This document shows positions 16,590 to 25,310 of a stretch of 39,420 nucleotides of DNA, piece by piece; positions within the stretch are counted from its first letter, which is position 1; each line of letters begins with the position of its first letter. The translations under genes and the position numbers were made by a program. A model generated the notes under the pieces. The model was not told the DNA's origin and ran no database searches. It was given only the letters and a program-made list of their open reading frames with translations. The stretch is from Andreprevotia chitinilytica DSM 18519. Its GTDB lineage: Bacteria; Pseudomonadota; Gammaproteobacteria; Burkholderiales; Chitinibacteraceae. The DNA lies in assembly GCF_000711875.1 (NCBI RefSeq), contig NZ_JONM01000030.1, forward strand, positions 1 through 39,420. The letters are read 5' to 3'.

Positions 16590-17069
16590 TTAGTGATGAT
16601 GGCCATGCGGACCATGTACATGGCCATGATCCAGTTCTTCTTCCGAAGCTTCGCGAACGTCGACCACCTTGGCCTTGAACACGATCTTCATGCCGGCAAA
16701 CGGATGGTTGCCGTCGACAGTGACATTGCTGCCATCGACTTCAGTCACGCGGAACAACAGCACTTCGCCAGTGGCTTCGTCTTCGCCTTCAAACATCAGG
16801 CCAAGCTCAACCGGCATCGGGAACACGCTCTTGTCTTCGGTGCGCACGAGTTCTGGCTCGTAGTCGCCGAATGCGTCATCCGGCTCCATCGTGACTTCAA
16901 CGGCATCGCCATTGGTCTTGCCATGCAGCGCTTCTTCAACCAGCGGCAGGATGTTGTCGTAACCACCATGCAGGTACGCAATCGGCTCTTCGGTCTTGTC
17001 GAGCAGTTTTCCTTCGGCGTTGAACATCTCGTAGTGGAGGGTCACAACGGAGTTTTTGGTGATTTGCAT
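16590..17069 (-). CDS. slyD: FKBP-type peptidyl-prolyl isomerase SlyD
   Basis: 159 residues. The FKBP domain has the SlyD-type flap insert: YLHGGYDNILPLVEEALHGK, then EPDDAFGDYEPELV. The C-terminus is a His-rich metal-binding tail (HGHVHGPHGHHH). SlyD is a cytosolic prolyl isomerase and chaperone that binds nickel for hydrogenase/urease maturation. The ATG at 17069 overlaps the TGA of the peroxiredoxin-like gene (TGATG), so the two are probably cotranslated. A terminator follows at 16501-16532. Confidence 0.95.
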   Translation of the reverse strand: MQITKNSVVTLHYEMFNAEGKLLDKTEEPIAYLHGGYDNILPLVEEALHGKTNGDAVEVTMEPDDAFGDYEPELVRTEDKSVFPMPVELGLMFEGEDEATGEVLLFRVTEVDGSNVTVDGNHPFAGMKIVFKAKVVDVREASEEELDHGHVHGPHGHHH

Positions 17070-17542
17070 CAAGAGTTTCCTAGCTGTTTAACAAGAGAGA
17101 GCACTTCCGCGGCGTGCCCTTTCGGTTGGACATGGTAGAGCGCGTGGCGGATCACACCGGTCTTGTCGATGACGAAAGTAGAACGTTCAACGCCCAATTT
17201 TACCATGCCCTGCGCCTCCCACTCCTTGAGCGCGTGGTAACGGCGCGTGACTTCGCCTTCGGTATCGGACAAGAGATCGAATTCGAGGCCTTGCTCGTCG
17301 GCAAACACCTCGTGCTCCATGCAATCATCAAGGCTCACGCCCAGCACGATGGTGTCGTGCTCAAGAAAAGAGGAAGCCCGATCGCTGAACTCGACCGCTT
17401 CGATCACACCGCCAGGGGTGTGATCTTTGTTGAAGAAATACAGCACCACATGGCGCCGACCTAAAAAATCCCCAAGGCGGACCATTTCCATCCGCGCATC
17501 GGGCAGCTCAAAATCGGGTGCGGGCAGGCCTGGATTCAACAT
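17069..17542 (-). CDS. Bcp/AhpC-like peroxiredoxin lacking the peroxidatic cysteine
   Basis: 157 residues, the normal Bcp length. The thioredoxin-fold layout is clear: APDFELPD, GRRHVVLYFFNKDHTPGG, VLGVSLDD, FDLLSDTEGEV and ERSTFVIDKTGVIRHALY. In active Bcp the motif is TPGC; here position 45 is Gly (TPGGVIEA). The only cysteine is Cys74 in SLDDCMEH, so a normal peroxidase cycle is unlikely. It may be a degenerate regulatory or chaperone-like member, or it may use Cys74. The ATG at 17542 has GGAG six bases upstream; an in-frame ATG at 17638 would overlap the divergent roxA start. It overlaps slyD by one base. Confidence 0.85.
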   Translation of the reverse strand: MLNPGLPAPDFELPDARMEMVRLGDFLGRRHVVLYFFNKDHTPGGVIEAVEFSDRASSFLEHDTIVLGVSLDDCMEHEVFADEQGLEFDLLSDTEGEVTRRYHALKEWEAQGMVKLGVERSTFVIDKTGVIRHALYHVQPKGHAAEVLSLVKQLGNS

Positions 17543-17631
17543 CGGCGTCTCCTCAGTTGGTGTGATAATGGAGGCACTCTGTTTCGGTTTTCTTTCTGCT
17601 TTTCTTTCTGATTTCCTATCTATATAGCGCG

Positions 17632-18750
17632 ATGTCACTACAACTGCTCGGCGGCTTGAGTCCGCAACAATTCCTCGACGAATACTGGCAAAAAAAGCCG
17701 CTGCTGATCCGGCAGGCCGTCACCGATTTTCCGGAACTCATCGATCTGCCCCGCCTGATCGAACTCGCCCAGCGTGACGACGTGGAAAGCCGGTTGATCG
17801 AATTCAAGAAAAACCGCTGGCACATGGAGCACGGCCCTTTCCGCAAAGCGCGCTTCGACAAGCTACCAGAGAGTGACTGGACGGTGCTGGTGAGTAACGT
17901 CAACCAGCATGTCGACCATGTTTCCGAGCTGCTGTACCGCTTCAATTTCCTGCCCTATACGCGGCTGGATGACTTGATGATTTCGTATGCGCCAGAGGGC
18001 GGCTCTGTCGGCCCGCATTACGATTCCTATGATGTCTTCCTGTTGCAGGTGGGTGGCACAAAGCGCTGGCAGATTTCCAGCGACGACGCGGGCAACTTCA
18101 TCGAAGACGCGCCGATCCGGGTGCTGAAGGACTTCGCCTCGGAACAGGAATGGGTACTGGAGCACGGTGACATGCTCTACCTGCCGCCCAAGTATGCGCA
18201 TCATGGCGTGGCACTGACGCCGGGCATGACATATTCGATCGGTTTTCGCGCCCCGAAAACGCAGGAAATCGCCGGCCGCTTCCTGGAGTTCCTGCAAGAC
18301 GAGCTGAAACTCGATGGCATGCTGTCTGATCCGGGCCGCAAAACAGTCGAACAGCCGGCTGAAATCGACGGCGACTTCAGCACCCGCATCAAGGCGATGC
18401 TGCAAGAAATCAGCTGGAATGACGACACCATCGGCCGCTTCATCGGTCAATACTTTACCGAGCCCAAGAACCACGTCGTTTATGATGCGCCAGACGAGCC
18501 GCTGGATTTCGACGAGTTTGCCGCTTCGGTTGCGCAACACGGCATCTCACTCGATCTGAAAAGCCAGATGTTGTTCGATGCCGAACATATCTATATCAAT
18601 GGTGAGGCAGTCGACTGCGAGCCTGAAGCCATCGCAACGCTACGCGAACTGGCCAATCAGCGCAGTCTGCCAGCCGATGATTACGATGACAGCGTACTGG
18701 AGGTGCTCTATGCCTACTACGACTACGGTTACCTTCAACTGGCCGGCTGA
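17632..18750 (+). CDS. roxA: Ribosomal protein L16 arginine hydroxylase (JmjC/cupin oxygenase)
   Basis: 372 residues. RoxA (YcfD) is a 2-oxoglutarate/Fe(II) oxygenase that hydroxylates an Arg of ribosomal protein L16. The iron-binding triad is visible: H129 and D131 (GPHYDSYDVF) and H190 or H191 (KYAHHGV) in a cupin barrel. The QVGGTKRWQI segment and the C-terminal winged-helix-like region (about 230-370) fit the family. The start lies 90 bases from the divergent peroxiredoxin gene. The next gene starts inside its 3' end. Confidence 0.93.
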   Translation: MSLQLLGGLSPQQFLDEYWQKKPLLIRQAVTDFPELIDLPRLIELAQRDDVESRLIEFKKNRWHMEHGPFRKARFDKLPESDWTVLVSNVNQHVDHVSELLYRFNFLPYTRLDDLMISYAPEGGSVGPHYDSYDVFLLQVGGTKRWQISSDDAGNFIEDAPIRVLKDFASEQEWVLEHGDMLYLPPKYAHHGVALTPGMTYSIGFRAPKTQEIAGRFLEFLQDELKLDGMLSDPGRKTVEQPAEIDGDFSTRIKAMLQEISWNDDTIGRFIGQYFTEPKNHVVYDAPDEPLDFDEFAASVAQHGISLDLKSQMLFDAEHIYINGEAVDCEPEAIATLRELANQRSLPADDYDDSVLEVLYAYYDYGYLQLAG

Positions 18751-19216
18751 AACGCCGCTCCGGTTTGATAGTTACGCCGACTATCGAGCCGGTTTTACCG
18801 CGCTACTCGGCCGCGCCAAACGCAGCCTGTGCTTGTTCGACGAAGATTTCCGCTCCGCCGAGCTGGGCAGCCGCAGCAACTGCGATCAGCTCTGGACCTT
18901 TCTGAGTGGCGGCGGGCAACTCACGCTGATCGCCTGCCGCCCGGAATACCTCGCCACTGAAGCCCCCCGTTTTATGCAATTGCGGGATCGCTTCGCCCAG
19001 CAAATGCAACTGCTGATCCTGAATGAAACAGCGGAAACGGATCACCAGGTCTTTGCCTTCGCTGATACGCAGGATTATCTGATCCGGCATCACAGTGATT
19101 GGGCACGCGGGGAGGCCGGCAGCAGTGCCGAGGTCGTTGCATATCTGCAACAAAAATTCGTGTGTTATCAAGCACAAAGCGAACCTGGCAGCGTGTGGCG
19201 ACGCCTCGATATATAA
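18710..19216 (+). CDS. Conserved hypothetical protein translationally coupled to roxA
   Basis: 168 residues, in another frame, starting 41 bases before the roxA stop. ATG 18710 has GGAGG six bases upstream. Visible segments are LGRAKRSLCLFDEDFRSAELGS, GGQLTLIACRPEYL and HQVFAFADTQDYLIRHHSD. The pattern (strand with DEDF, then short strands and a late His) is compatible with a phospholipase-D-like or DUF7931-type fold, but I do not recognise it with confidence. No signal peptide or membrane segment. A role with RoxA in translation is only a guess from the overlap. Confidence 0.7.
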   Translation: MPTTTTVTFNWPAETPLRFDSYADYRAGFTALLGRAKRSLCLFDEDFRSAELGSRSNCDQLWTFLSGGGQLTLIACRPEYLATEAPRFMQLRDRFAQQMQLLILNETAETDHQVFAFADTQDYLIRHHSDWARGEAGSSAEVVAYLQQKFVCYQAQSEPGSVWRRLDI

Positions 19217-19426
19217 GGATTTCCCCAGGGTTACATTCCGTTGCAATTGAATGCGCTGCAGCGCCGCGCGAGGCGGCGTTTTGACTAGCCAATCCGACAA
19301 AACGTGTTAGAATTCGCCCGGTCGGTCGTCAGTGATGTCAACCCGCTTACTATAAAAGCTATCGATCAATGGTCGATTGCCTTTGTTGCTTTTGGTCCTA
19401 ACTTCATCCTTTAAAGGTAAAGAACA

Positions 19427-19633
19427 ATGAAACAGTCTCTGCTCGTTGCTGCCCTGCTCGCTATCGCCCTGTCCGCTTGCGGCAAGAAAGAAGAGCCGGC
19501 TGCTGAAGCTTCCGCTCCTGCTGCTGCTGTTGAAGCTTCCGCTCCGGCTGCTGCCGCTGCTTCCGAAGCTGCTTCCGCTCCGGCTGAAGCTGCTTCCGGC
19601 GCTGCTGCTTCCGACGCTTCCGCTGCCAAGTAA
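19427..19633 (+). CDS. Small alanine-rich lipoprotein
   Basis: 68 residues. The signal peptide ends in lipobox LSAC with Cys18, followed by GKKEEP and a tail of about 45 residues made almost only of Ala, Ser, Glu and Pro, encoded by repeated GCTGCT/GCTTCC codons. Such short AAEASAP-type lipoproteins are common in betaproteobacteria and probably act as cell-envelope spacers; function is unknown. AAAGG lies ten bases before the ATG. An extended -10-like TGTTAGAAT (19305-19313) about 115 bases upstream could be its promoter. A strong terminator follows. No other gene is visible between 19217 and 19426. Confidence 0.85.
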   Translation: MKQSLLVAALLAIALSACGKKEEPAAEASAPAAAVEASAPAAAAASEAASAPAEAASGAAASDASAAK

Positions 19634-19651
19634 TTCAGGCACTAGCGTTCT

Positions 19652-19681
19652 CAAAAAGCCGACCATATGGTCGGCTTTTTG
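19652..19681 (+). terminator. Intrinsic terminator after the small lipoprotein gene
   Basis: CAAAAAGCCGACCAT and ATGGTCGGCTTTTTG (19652-19681) form a perfect 15-base palindrome. The right arm ends in five T, and GTTTTT follows. It is 19 bases after the stop codon. Confidence 0.92.
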
Positions 19682-19752
19682 TTTTTCTGCCGTCAGTAAA
19701 GTCACGGCAAAACCACCCCTGCAATTCCTCTGAATTCCCCTGCTGACCCGCC

Positions 19753-21078
19753 ATGTCCAGAACCACCCTGCTCCTGCCCCGCTGGCTGATCCCGATCGAG
19801 CCGCGCACTGTTCTTGTCGACCACGCCTTGGTCATCGAAGGCGACCGGATCGCCGCCATCCTGCCAGCCACCGAAGCCCGCGGCCGCTGGCCGCAAGCTG
19901 ACGTCGTCAACTTGCCAGAACACGCCCTGCTCCCTGGACTGATCAACCTGCATGCCCATTCGGCCATGACGCTCTTGCGCGGCTATGCGGATGATCTGGC
20001 ACTGATGACTTGGCTCAACGAGCATATCTGGCCGGCCGAAGGCAAGCACGTCAGCGACGAATTCGTGTTCGACGGCACGCAGCTCGCCATCGCCGAGATG
20101 ATTCGCGGCGGCACCACCTGTGCCAATGATATGTACTTCCACCACGGCGCAGTGGCACGGGCGGCATTGACCACCGGGTTCCGCATGATGGTCGGCTGCT
20201 CGATTCTGGAATTCCCGACCCCCTACGCCCCCAACGCCGACGCTTATCTCCAGAAGGCCCTGGCCTGCATCGACGAATTCCGTGGCGAATCGCTGGTGGG
20301 CTTCACGCTCGCCCCGCATGCGCCCTATACGGTCAGCGATGCCACCTTCAGCCGCGTGATCACGCTGGCGGATGAGCTGGGCATCGGCATTCACTGCCAC
20401 ATCCACGAAACGCAGGATGAGATCGCCGACAGCCTCAAGCAACACGGCGTGCGGCCGCTGGAACGGCTCGCCAACCTCGGCTTGTTGTCTGGCCAGCTGA
20501 TCGCCGCGCACATGGTGCACATGACGGATGCGGAAATCGCCCTCGTCGCCAGGCGCGGCGCGCATATCGCCCACAACCCGGCATCGAACCTGAAACTCGC
20601 CTCCGGCTTCGCCCGCGTGGCCGATCAGCTCGCCGCCGGCATCAATGTCGGCATCGGCACCGATGGCGCAGCGAGCAACAACAAGCTGGATATGTTTGCC
20701 GAGCTGCGCCTCGCCGCCTTGCTGGCCAAAGGCCAGAGCAGCAATCCGGAAGCGCTGCCCGCATGGCAAGCGCTGGAAATGGCGACGATCAACGGCGCCA
20801 AGGCGCTGGGCTGGGATGAGCGGATCGGCAGCCTCAAGGCCGGCAAGCAAGCCGACGTCATTGCCGTCGACCTCTCGGCGCTCGGCACACAACCGTGCTT
20901 CGATCCGGTCTCGCACTTGGTTTATGCTGCAGATCGCAGCCAGGTCAGCCATGTCTGGATCAACGGCGAGCAACAACTGGATAGCGGCGCCTTTACCCGC
21001 ATCAAACAGCCGCAGCTGGTCGCCGATGCCCGCCGCTGGCAAAACCGCATTGCCGCCTCGTCAACCCAAAGTGAGTGA
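19753..21078 (+). CDS. mtaD: 5-methylthioadenosine/S-adenosylhomocysteine deaminase (TRZ/ATZ family)
   Basis: 441 residues of the amidohydrolase superfamily. Metal ligands H67 and H69 (LHAHSAM), the HCHIHETQ segment and GTDGAASNN (metal Asp) are present, as are the family blocks GGTTCANDMYFHH and APHAPYT. These enzymes deaminate MTA or SAH to the inosine forms during methionine-cycle waste clearance. The small composite beta domain is formed by both termini (residues 1-60 and 370-441). It is followed immediately by a DUF4337 membrane protein gene (4 bases). Exact substrate is not determined by sequence. Confidence 0.9.
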   Translation: MSRTTLLLPRWLIPIEPRTVLVDHALVIEGDRIAAILPATEARGRWPQADVVNLPEHALLPGLINLHAHSAMTLLRGYADDLALMTWLNEHIWPAEGKHVSDEFVFDGTQLAIAEMIRGGTTCANDMYFHHGAVARAALTTGFRMMVGCSILEFPTPYAPNADAYLQKALACIDEFRGESLVGFTLAPHAPYTVSDATFSRVITLADELGIGIHCHIHETQDEIADSLKQHGVRPLERLANLGLLSGQLIAAHMVHMTDAEIALVARRGAHIAHNPASNLKLASGFARVADQLAAGINVGIGTDGAASNNKLDMFAELRLAALLAKGQSSNPEALPAWQALEMATINGAKALGWDERIGSLKAGKQADVIAVDLSALGTQPCFDPVSHLVYAADRSQVSHVWINGEQQLDSGAFTRIKQPQLVADARRWQNRIAASSTQSE

Positions 21079-21082
21079 AAAC

Positions 21083-21643
21083 ATGGAACTCGAAGTACCG
21101 AGCCGTGAAAACCAATCCCGCCTGAACAGCTTTGTTGCCGTCTCCGTCGTGATCCTCTCCGTCTGCATGGCCTTCGGCAAGATCAAGGACGCCAACATCG
21201 TGCAGGGCATGCAACAGGCCCGTTCCAGCAGCATCGACCTGTGGAACGAATACCAGGCCAAGAAGCTGAAGATCTATATCGAGGAAGGCGCGCAAAGCAA
21301 TGCGCAAATCGCCGCCCGGCGCGGCGACCCTGATGCCCCCAAGCAAATCGAAGTCGCGCAGCAACGCATCGGCAAGCTCAGCCAGGATGCGGATAAATTG
21401 ATGAAGCAAGCCCGCGGCGCCGAGCACGAATACGAAGCACTCGACTACCGTCACGACCAGTTCGACCTCACCGAAGCGCTATTTTCCATCGCGATGGCGG
21501 TGGCAGCCATGGCCACGTTGACCGACAAATTCTGGATGCTCGGCTTGTCCTGGTTTTTTGCCTTTGGCGGACTGGTATTCGAAGTCGCCGGTTTTGCCGG
21601 CTGGGCGCTGCACCCGGACTGGATCATCAAGTTCCTCACTTGA
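21083..21643 (+). CDS. DUF4337-type membrane protein
   Basis: 186 residues. One N-terminal membrane segment (FVAVSVVILSVCMAFGKI, about 16-33) is followed by a charged, probably coiled-coil region (QAKKLKIYIEEGAQ to EHEYEALDYRHDQFDL), then two C-terminal hydrophobic segments (about 132-176). This matches the uncharacterised DUF4337 layout. The start at 21083 lies four bases after the mtaD stop, so the two are probably cotranscribed. No function is known. Confidence 0.85.
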   Translation: MELEVPSRENQSRLNSFVAVSVVILSVCMAFGKIKDANIVQGMQQARSSSIDLWNEYQAKKLKIYIEEGAQSNAQIAARRGDPDAPKQIEVAQQRIGKLSQDADKLMKQARGAEHEYEALDYRHDQFDLTEALFSIAMAVAAMATLTDKFWMLGLSWFFAFGGLVFEVAGFAGWALHPDWIIKFLT

Positions 21644-21722
21644 TAGCCGCCACAACGGCAAACACTCGGGTGGCGGATGGTCGGGGTAAACTAGCGGTTT
21701 GTTGTTTCCGGACCGCCGTACC

Positions 21723-22436
21723 ATGACCGAATCCGCCACGCTCAACGCCGACCAGGCCGAACTCGCCAAATTCTCCGCCCTTGCCCACAAGTGGTGGGAC
21801 AAAAGCAGCGAATTCAAACCGCTGCACGAGATCAACCCGCTGCGTCTGGGCTTCATCCAGAACCACGTTGAATTGACCGCCAGCAAAGCGCTCGACGTCG
21901 GTTGCGGTGGCGGCATTCTGGCCGAAGCACTGGCGCAATCCGGCGCACAAGTCACCGGCATCGACCTGGCCGAGAAATCCCTCAAGGTCGCCCAGCTCCA
22001 CCTGTTCGAATCTGGCCTATCGGTCAATTACCGTTGCGTGACCGTCGAAGCCTTGGCCGAAGAAGCCCCGGAAAGCTACGACGTCGTCACCTGCATGGAA
22101 ATGCTCGAACACGTCCCCTCCCCCGCCAGCATCGTCGCCGCCTGCGCGCGGCTGACCAAGCCGGGTGGTTGGCTCTTTTTTTCCACGCTTAACCGCAATC
22201 CGAAGAGCTACGCGCTGGCCGTACTTGGTGCCGAATACATACTGGGCATGCTGCCACGTGGTACGCATGACTACGCCAAGTTCATCAAACCGTCCGAGCT
22301 GGCCCGCATGACCCGCACCGCCGGGCTGGAAACGGTCGAACTGACCGGCCTCACCTACAACCCGATCAGCAAGGTTTACGCACTCGGCAGCGATGCCGAC
22401 GTGAACTATCTGGTTGCCTGCCGGAAGCCCGCATGA
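21723..22436 (+). CDS. ubiG: Ubiquinone biosynthesis O-methyltransferase UbiG
   Basis: 237 residues. A class I SAM-dependent methyltransferase with motif [15 protein letters not shown] (57-70) and the UbiG-specific segments [19 protein letters not shown] and [12 protein letters not shown]. UbiG carries out both O-methylation steps of ubiquinone synthesis at the membrane. The start is the ATG after the GTACC at 21718-21722. Its TGA overlaps the ATG of the next gene (22433-22436), indicating translational coupling with the MupP-like phosphatase. Confidence 0.96.
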   Translation: MTESATLNADQAELAKFSALAHKWWDKSSEFKPLHEINPLRLGFIQNHVELTASKALDVGCGGGILAEALAQSGAQVTGIDLAEKSLKVAQLHLFESGLSVNYRCVTVEALAEEAPESYDVVTCMEMLEHVPSPASIVAACARLTKPGGWLFFSTLNRNPKSYALAVLGAEYILGMLPRGTHDYAKFIKPSELARMTRTAGLETVELTGLTYNPISKVYALGSDADVNYLVACRKPA

Positions 22437-23095
22437 GCCGCCCGATCAAAGCAGTCCTGTTCGACCTCGACGGCACCCTTGCCGACACTGCCCCCGATCT
22501 CGGTGCGGCGCTCAACAAGCTGCTGACCGAAGAAGGCCGACCGATCCAGCCTTACTCCGCCATCCGACCCATCGCCAGCCACGGCGCACGCGGCCTGATC
22601 GGACTGGGCTTCGGCGTCACCCCGCAAGACGCCGCGTTTACCGGCCTGCGTGAACGCTTCCTCGCGCATTACGAAGCCGCGCCGTGCGATGCCACCAAGT
22701 TATTCGAAGGCATCGCCGAGCTGATCGAAGCCATCGCCGCACGCGGTCTGGCCTGGGGCATCGTCACCAACAAGCCGATGAAGTACACCGACTTGCTACT
22801 GCCTCAATTGCCGCTGCCGATCCCGCCCGGCGTGGTCGTCTCCGGCGATACGGTCGGCGTGCCCAAGCCCGACCCCAAACCGATGCTGCACGCGGCATCC
22901 ATGCTTGGTATCGATCCGACGCATTGTGTTTACGTGGGCGATGCCGAGCGCGATATCGAAGCCGGCCGCAAGGTCGGTATGCGCACCGTGCTGGCCGACT
23001 ACGGCTACATCGCCGCCACCGATGCGCCGGGTGAATGGGGTGCCGATCTGCGCATCAGCTACCCACTGGAATTGCTGCTTCACCTACCGTCCTAG
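22433..23095 (+). CDS. HAD phosphatase, MupP-like (N-acetylmuramate 6-phosphate) or phosphoglycolate phosphatase
   Basis: 220 residues of the HAD superfamily with nucleophile D11 and acid D13 (FDLDGTL), motif II T (IVTNKP), motif III K (VPKPDPKP) and motif IV GDAERD. It would usually be called gph. The cap and tail read [32 protein letters not shown] and [17 protein letters not shown], which resemble Pseudomonas MupP, also encoded next to ubiG. MupP dephosphorylates MurNAc-6-phosphate in peptidoglycan recycling. The choice between MupP and Gph is an inference. Confidence 0.88.
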   Translation: MSRPIKAVLFDLDGTLADTAPDLGAALNKLLTEEGRPIQPYSAIRPIASHGARGLIGLGFGVTPQDAAFTGLRERFLAHYEAAPCDATKLFEGIAELIEAIAARGLAWGIVTNKPMKYTDLLLPQLPLPIPPGVVVSGDTVGVPKPDPKPMLHAASMLGIDPTHCVYVGDAERDIEAGRKVGMRTVLADYGYIAATDAPGEWGADLRISYPLELLLHLPS

Positions 23096-23109
23096 CGCTT
23101 GGTCTGCAC

Positions 23110-24093
23110 TCAGCGATTGACGTCCACCACATACCGCCCCACATGCCGGCCAGCGATGATCTCGCCGGCCGCACCAATCACCTCGTTCAAACCAATCTCG
23201 GCAATCATCGGCGCCAGCAGTGCCGGATCCAGATCCTGCGCCAAGCGATCCCACGCCGACTGCCGGATCGCCAGCGGCGCAAAGACGCTATCGATGCCGG
23301 CCAATGTCACGCCACGCAAAATGAAAGGCGCAACCGTGGACGGAAAGTCCATCCCCTGCGCCAGTCCGCAAGCCGCCACCACGCCGCCGTAACGCACTTG
23401 CGCGCAGACATTCGCCAGTGTGTGGCTGCCAGCGGTATCGATTGCGGCCGTCCAACGCTCTTTCTGCAGTGGCTTGCCAGCTGCAGCAAACTCACCCCGA
23501 TCAATGATATGCGTCGCCCCCAGCTGTTGCAGGTACTCGACCGAAGTCAGCTTGCCGGTCAGCGCCGCGACTTCGTAACCCAACTTCGCCAACAGCAGGA
23601 TCGCCACTGACCCCACCCCGCCCGTGGCACCGGTCACCAGCACCACACCATTTCCCGGCTCGATACCATGCCTTTCCAGCGCCTGCACGCACAGCATCGC
23701 CGTATAGCCGGCGGTACCCAGCGCCATCGCTTCGCGTGCAGAGAACGCAGCAGGTTTATGGACCAGCCCGCCAGCCGGCAAGCGAGCCACTTGCGCCAAT
23801 GCGCCCCAACGCGTTTCCCCCACACCCCAGCCGTTGAAGATCACCGCATCGCCGGGCTGAAAATCCGGATGATCGGATGCGGTGATCGTGCCGGCAGCAT
23901 CCACACCAGGCACCATCGGCCACGCCCGCACCACCGGGCCACGGTTGGTGATGGCCAACGCATCCTTGTAATTCAACGTGGAGTATTCAACCGCCACGGT
24001 CACATCGCCCGACGGCAGTTGCGCTTCGCTGATCGGCTTTACCGTGGCGGAAAAACCCGACTCGCTCTTATCCAGCAAGATTGCTTCAAACAT
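23110..24093 (-). CDS. YhdH/AcuI-type NADPH-dependent oxidoreductase (MDR family)
   Basis: 327 residues of the medium-chain dehydrogenase/reductase family, zinc-independent. The cofactor site is TGATGGVGSVAILLLAKLGYEV, and the N-terminal lobe has TLNYKDALAI and VPGVDAAGTI. YhdH/AcuI proteins reduce acrylyl-CoA, with activity on other enones. ATG 24093 has GGGAGG just upstream. It converges with the phosphatase gene, leaving 14 bases between stops and no visible terminator. Confidence 0.9.
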   Translation of the reverse strand: MFEAILLDKSESGFSATVKPISEAQLPSGDVTVAVEYSTLNYKDALAITNRGPVVRAWPMVPGVDAAGTITASDHPDFQPGDAVIFNGWGVGETRWGALAQVARLPAGGLVHKPAAFSAREAMALGTAGYTAMLCVQALERHGIEPGNGVVLVTGATGGVGSVAILLLAKLGYEVAALTGKLTSVEYLQQLGATHIIDRGEFAAAGKPLQKERWTAAIDTAGSHTLANVCAQVRYGGVVAACGLAQGMDFPSTVAPFILRGVTLAGIDSVFAPLAIRQSAWDRLAQDLDPALLAPMIAEIGLNEVIGAAGEIIAGRHVGRYVVDVNR

Positions 24094-24186
24094 CACCCCT
24101 CCCGTTTTGCTGCATTGCCGCCGCAGTGGCCAACAACGTTAAAGTAGCCCACCAGCATATCCTGAACCCACCCCACGACGATTGCG

Positions 24187-24705
24187 ATGAACCTGTACCT
24201 ACGCTTGATCTGGCTGTTACTCACCGCCCGTTTCCGCCCCCGCTGCCAGCTGATCGGCCCATGCCGCACGCCCATGATCGTGCTGCCCAACGATCTGGAT
24301 TTGTATTGGCACGTGAACAATGGCCGCTACTTCACCATGCTCGATCTGGCCCGCACCGATCTACTACTGCGCTCCGATATGTTCGGCAAAGTGAACAAGG
24401 CCGGCTGGTTCGCCGTGGTCGCGATGGAGATGATGCACTTCCGCAAATCGCTCAAACTCTGGCAGCGCTTCGACATCGAAACCCGCACGCTAGGCTGGGA
24501 CGAAAAATCGGTCTTCCTGGAACAACGCATCATGATCGGCGATGACGTCTACGGCGTCGCCGTCATCCGCGTGCGCTTTCTGCGCCGCAGTGGCGGCTCC
24601 GTCCCCACGACCGACCTGCTGGCATTGGCCAGCCACACCGCCCCCGCGCCAACACTGCCGCAATGGCTGATCGACTGGGGCGACGGCCTGACCGAGCTGC
24701 CCTGA
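24187..24705 (+). CDS. Hotdog-fold acyl-CoA thioesterase, 4HBT/THEM type
   Basis: 172 residues. The hotdog signature LDLYWHVNNGRYFTMLDLARTD (about 37-58) has the Asp/His/Asn arrangement of 4-hydroxybenzoyl-CoA thioesterase-like enzymes. The N-terminus (MNLYLRLIWLLLTARF) is amphipathic and may dock to the membrane. The substrate is unknown; an acyl-CoA is inferred. It is divergent from the oxidoreductase gene with about 90 bases between them, which must hold both promoters. Confidence 0.85.
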   Translation: MNLYLRLIWLLLTARFRPRCQLIGPCRTPMIVLPNDLDLYWHVNNGRYFTMLDLARTDLLLRSDMFGKVNKAGWFAVVAMEMMHFRKSLKLWQRFDIETRTLGWDEKSVFLEQRIMIGDDVYGVAVIRVRFLRRSGGSVPTTDLLALASHTAPAPTLPQWLIDWGDGLTELP

Positions 24706-24730
24706 TTCGACTGAAGACCCCCTGCGGGCG

Positions 24731-24736
24731 TATACT
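24731..24736 (+). promoter_or_regulatory. -10 element of the ssrA promoter
   Basis: TATACT lies 16 bases before the mature tmRNA 5' end. A -35-like TTCGAC (24707-24712) is 18 bases upstream, slightly long but plausible. Confidence 0.5.
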
Positions 24737-24752
24737 GGCGTTTGCATCATCT

Positions 24753-25113
24753 GGGGGCGCCATGGTTTCGACGGGGGTTTCAAAGCGGATGAGGGCATGC
24801 CGGGGTCTCAGAAGCCCGTAAATCACTGAAAAATGTTAGTCGCAAACGACGAAACTTACGCTCTAGCTGCTTAATCGCGCTGGACTCTGCACTACTTCTC
24901 CCAATGGGTAGGCTAGGCAACTAGCAGCAGAGTCATTTAGTTGGGATCGCTTTTGGCCGGGTCACTTGGTCAGAGGCTAAATCTAAGGTGACTCGCCCGA
25001 GACAAGCCCGCCGGTCGGCTCGTTAAAGGTTAAATCCAGTTGGCCTGGCTAAGCATGTAGAACTCTTCGTAGAGGGCTTTCGGACGCGGGTTCGACTCCC
25101 GCCGCCTCCACCA
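24753..25113 (+). ncRNA. ssrA: Transfer-messenger RNA (tmRNA)
   Basis: The 5' end GGGGGCGCCATGGTTTCGACG and the 3' end GGTTCGACTCCCGCCGCCTCCACCA form the alanyl-tRNA-like half, with acceptor pairing GGGGGCG/CGCCTCC and a T-arm. The tag frame begins at GCA 24842 and reads ANDETYALAA, ending in TAA at 24872-24874. tmRNA rescues stalled ribosomes and adds this degradation tag with SmpB. The tag sequence supports a Neisseriales origin. ssrA 3' ends are frequent integration sites; here a restriction system begins 200 bases downstream, but no integrase or repeated 3' end was seen. Confidence 0.97.
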
Positions 25114-25120
25114 ACAAAGC

Positions 25121-25150
25121 AAGGCCCGTTGAGAAATCAACGGGCCTTTT
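25121..25150 (+). terminator. Terminator after ssrA
   Basis: AAGGCCCGTTGA (25121-25132) and TCAACGGGCCTT (25137-25148) form a twelve-pair stem with a GAAA loop, followed by TTTTCTTT. Confidence 0.88.
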
Positions 25151-25310
25151 CTTTGCCTGTCGTTTCTCGACTTGGCGCATCAAGCTGTTAGCGATCATAA
25201 ACACCCGTGACCTGCGCTTGATTTTCAAACTGGCAACAAGTTGTTCCGAAAATTCAGCAGATCATGATTTTCGCGTAAAGTTGACGCTATCTGGCTTAGG
25301 GTTTTGGTCT

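Noticed and set aside
19490-19630. Short tandem repeat array in the small lipoprotein gene
   Set aside because: The GCTGCT/GCTTCC pattern reflects Ala/Ser codons without a fixed repeat unit, so it is low complexity rather than a true tandem array.
25090-25113. ssrA 3' end as an attachment site with a second copy in the window
   Set aside because: No repeat of the ssrA 3' end and no integrase were found by eye in the remaining 14 kb; only the location itself suggests an island.
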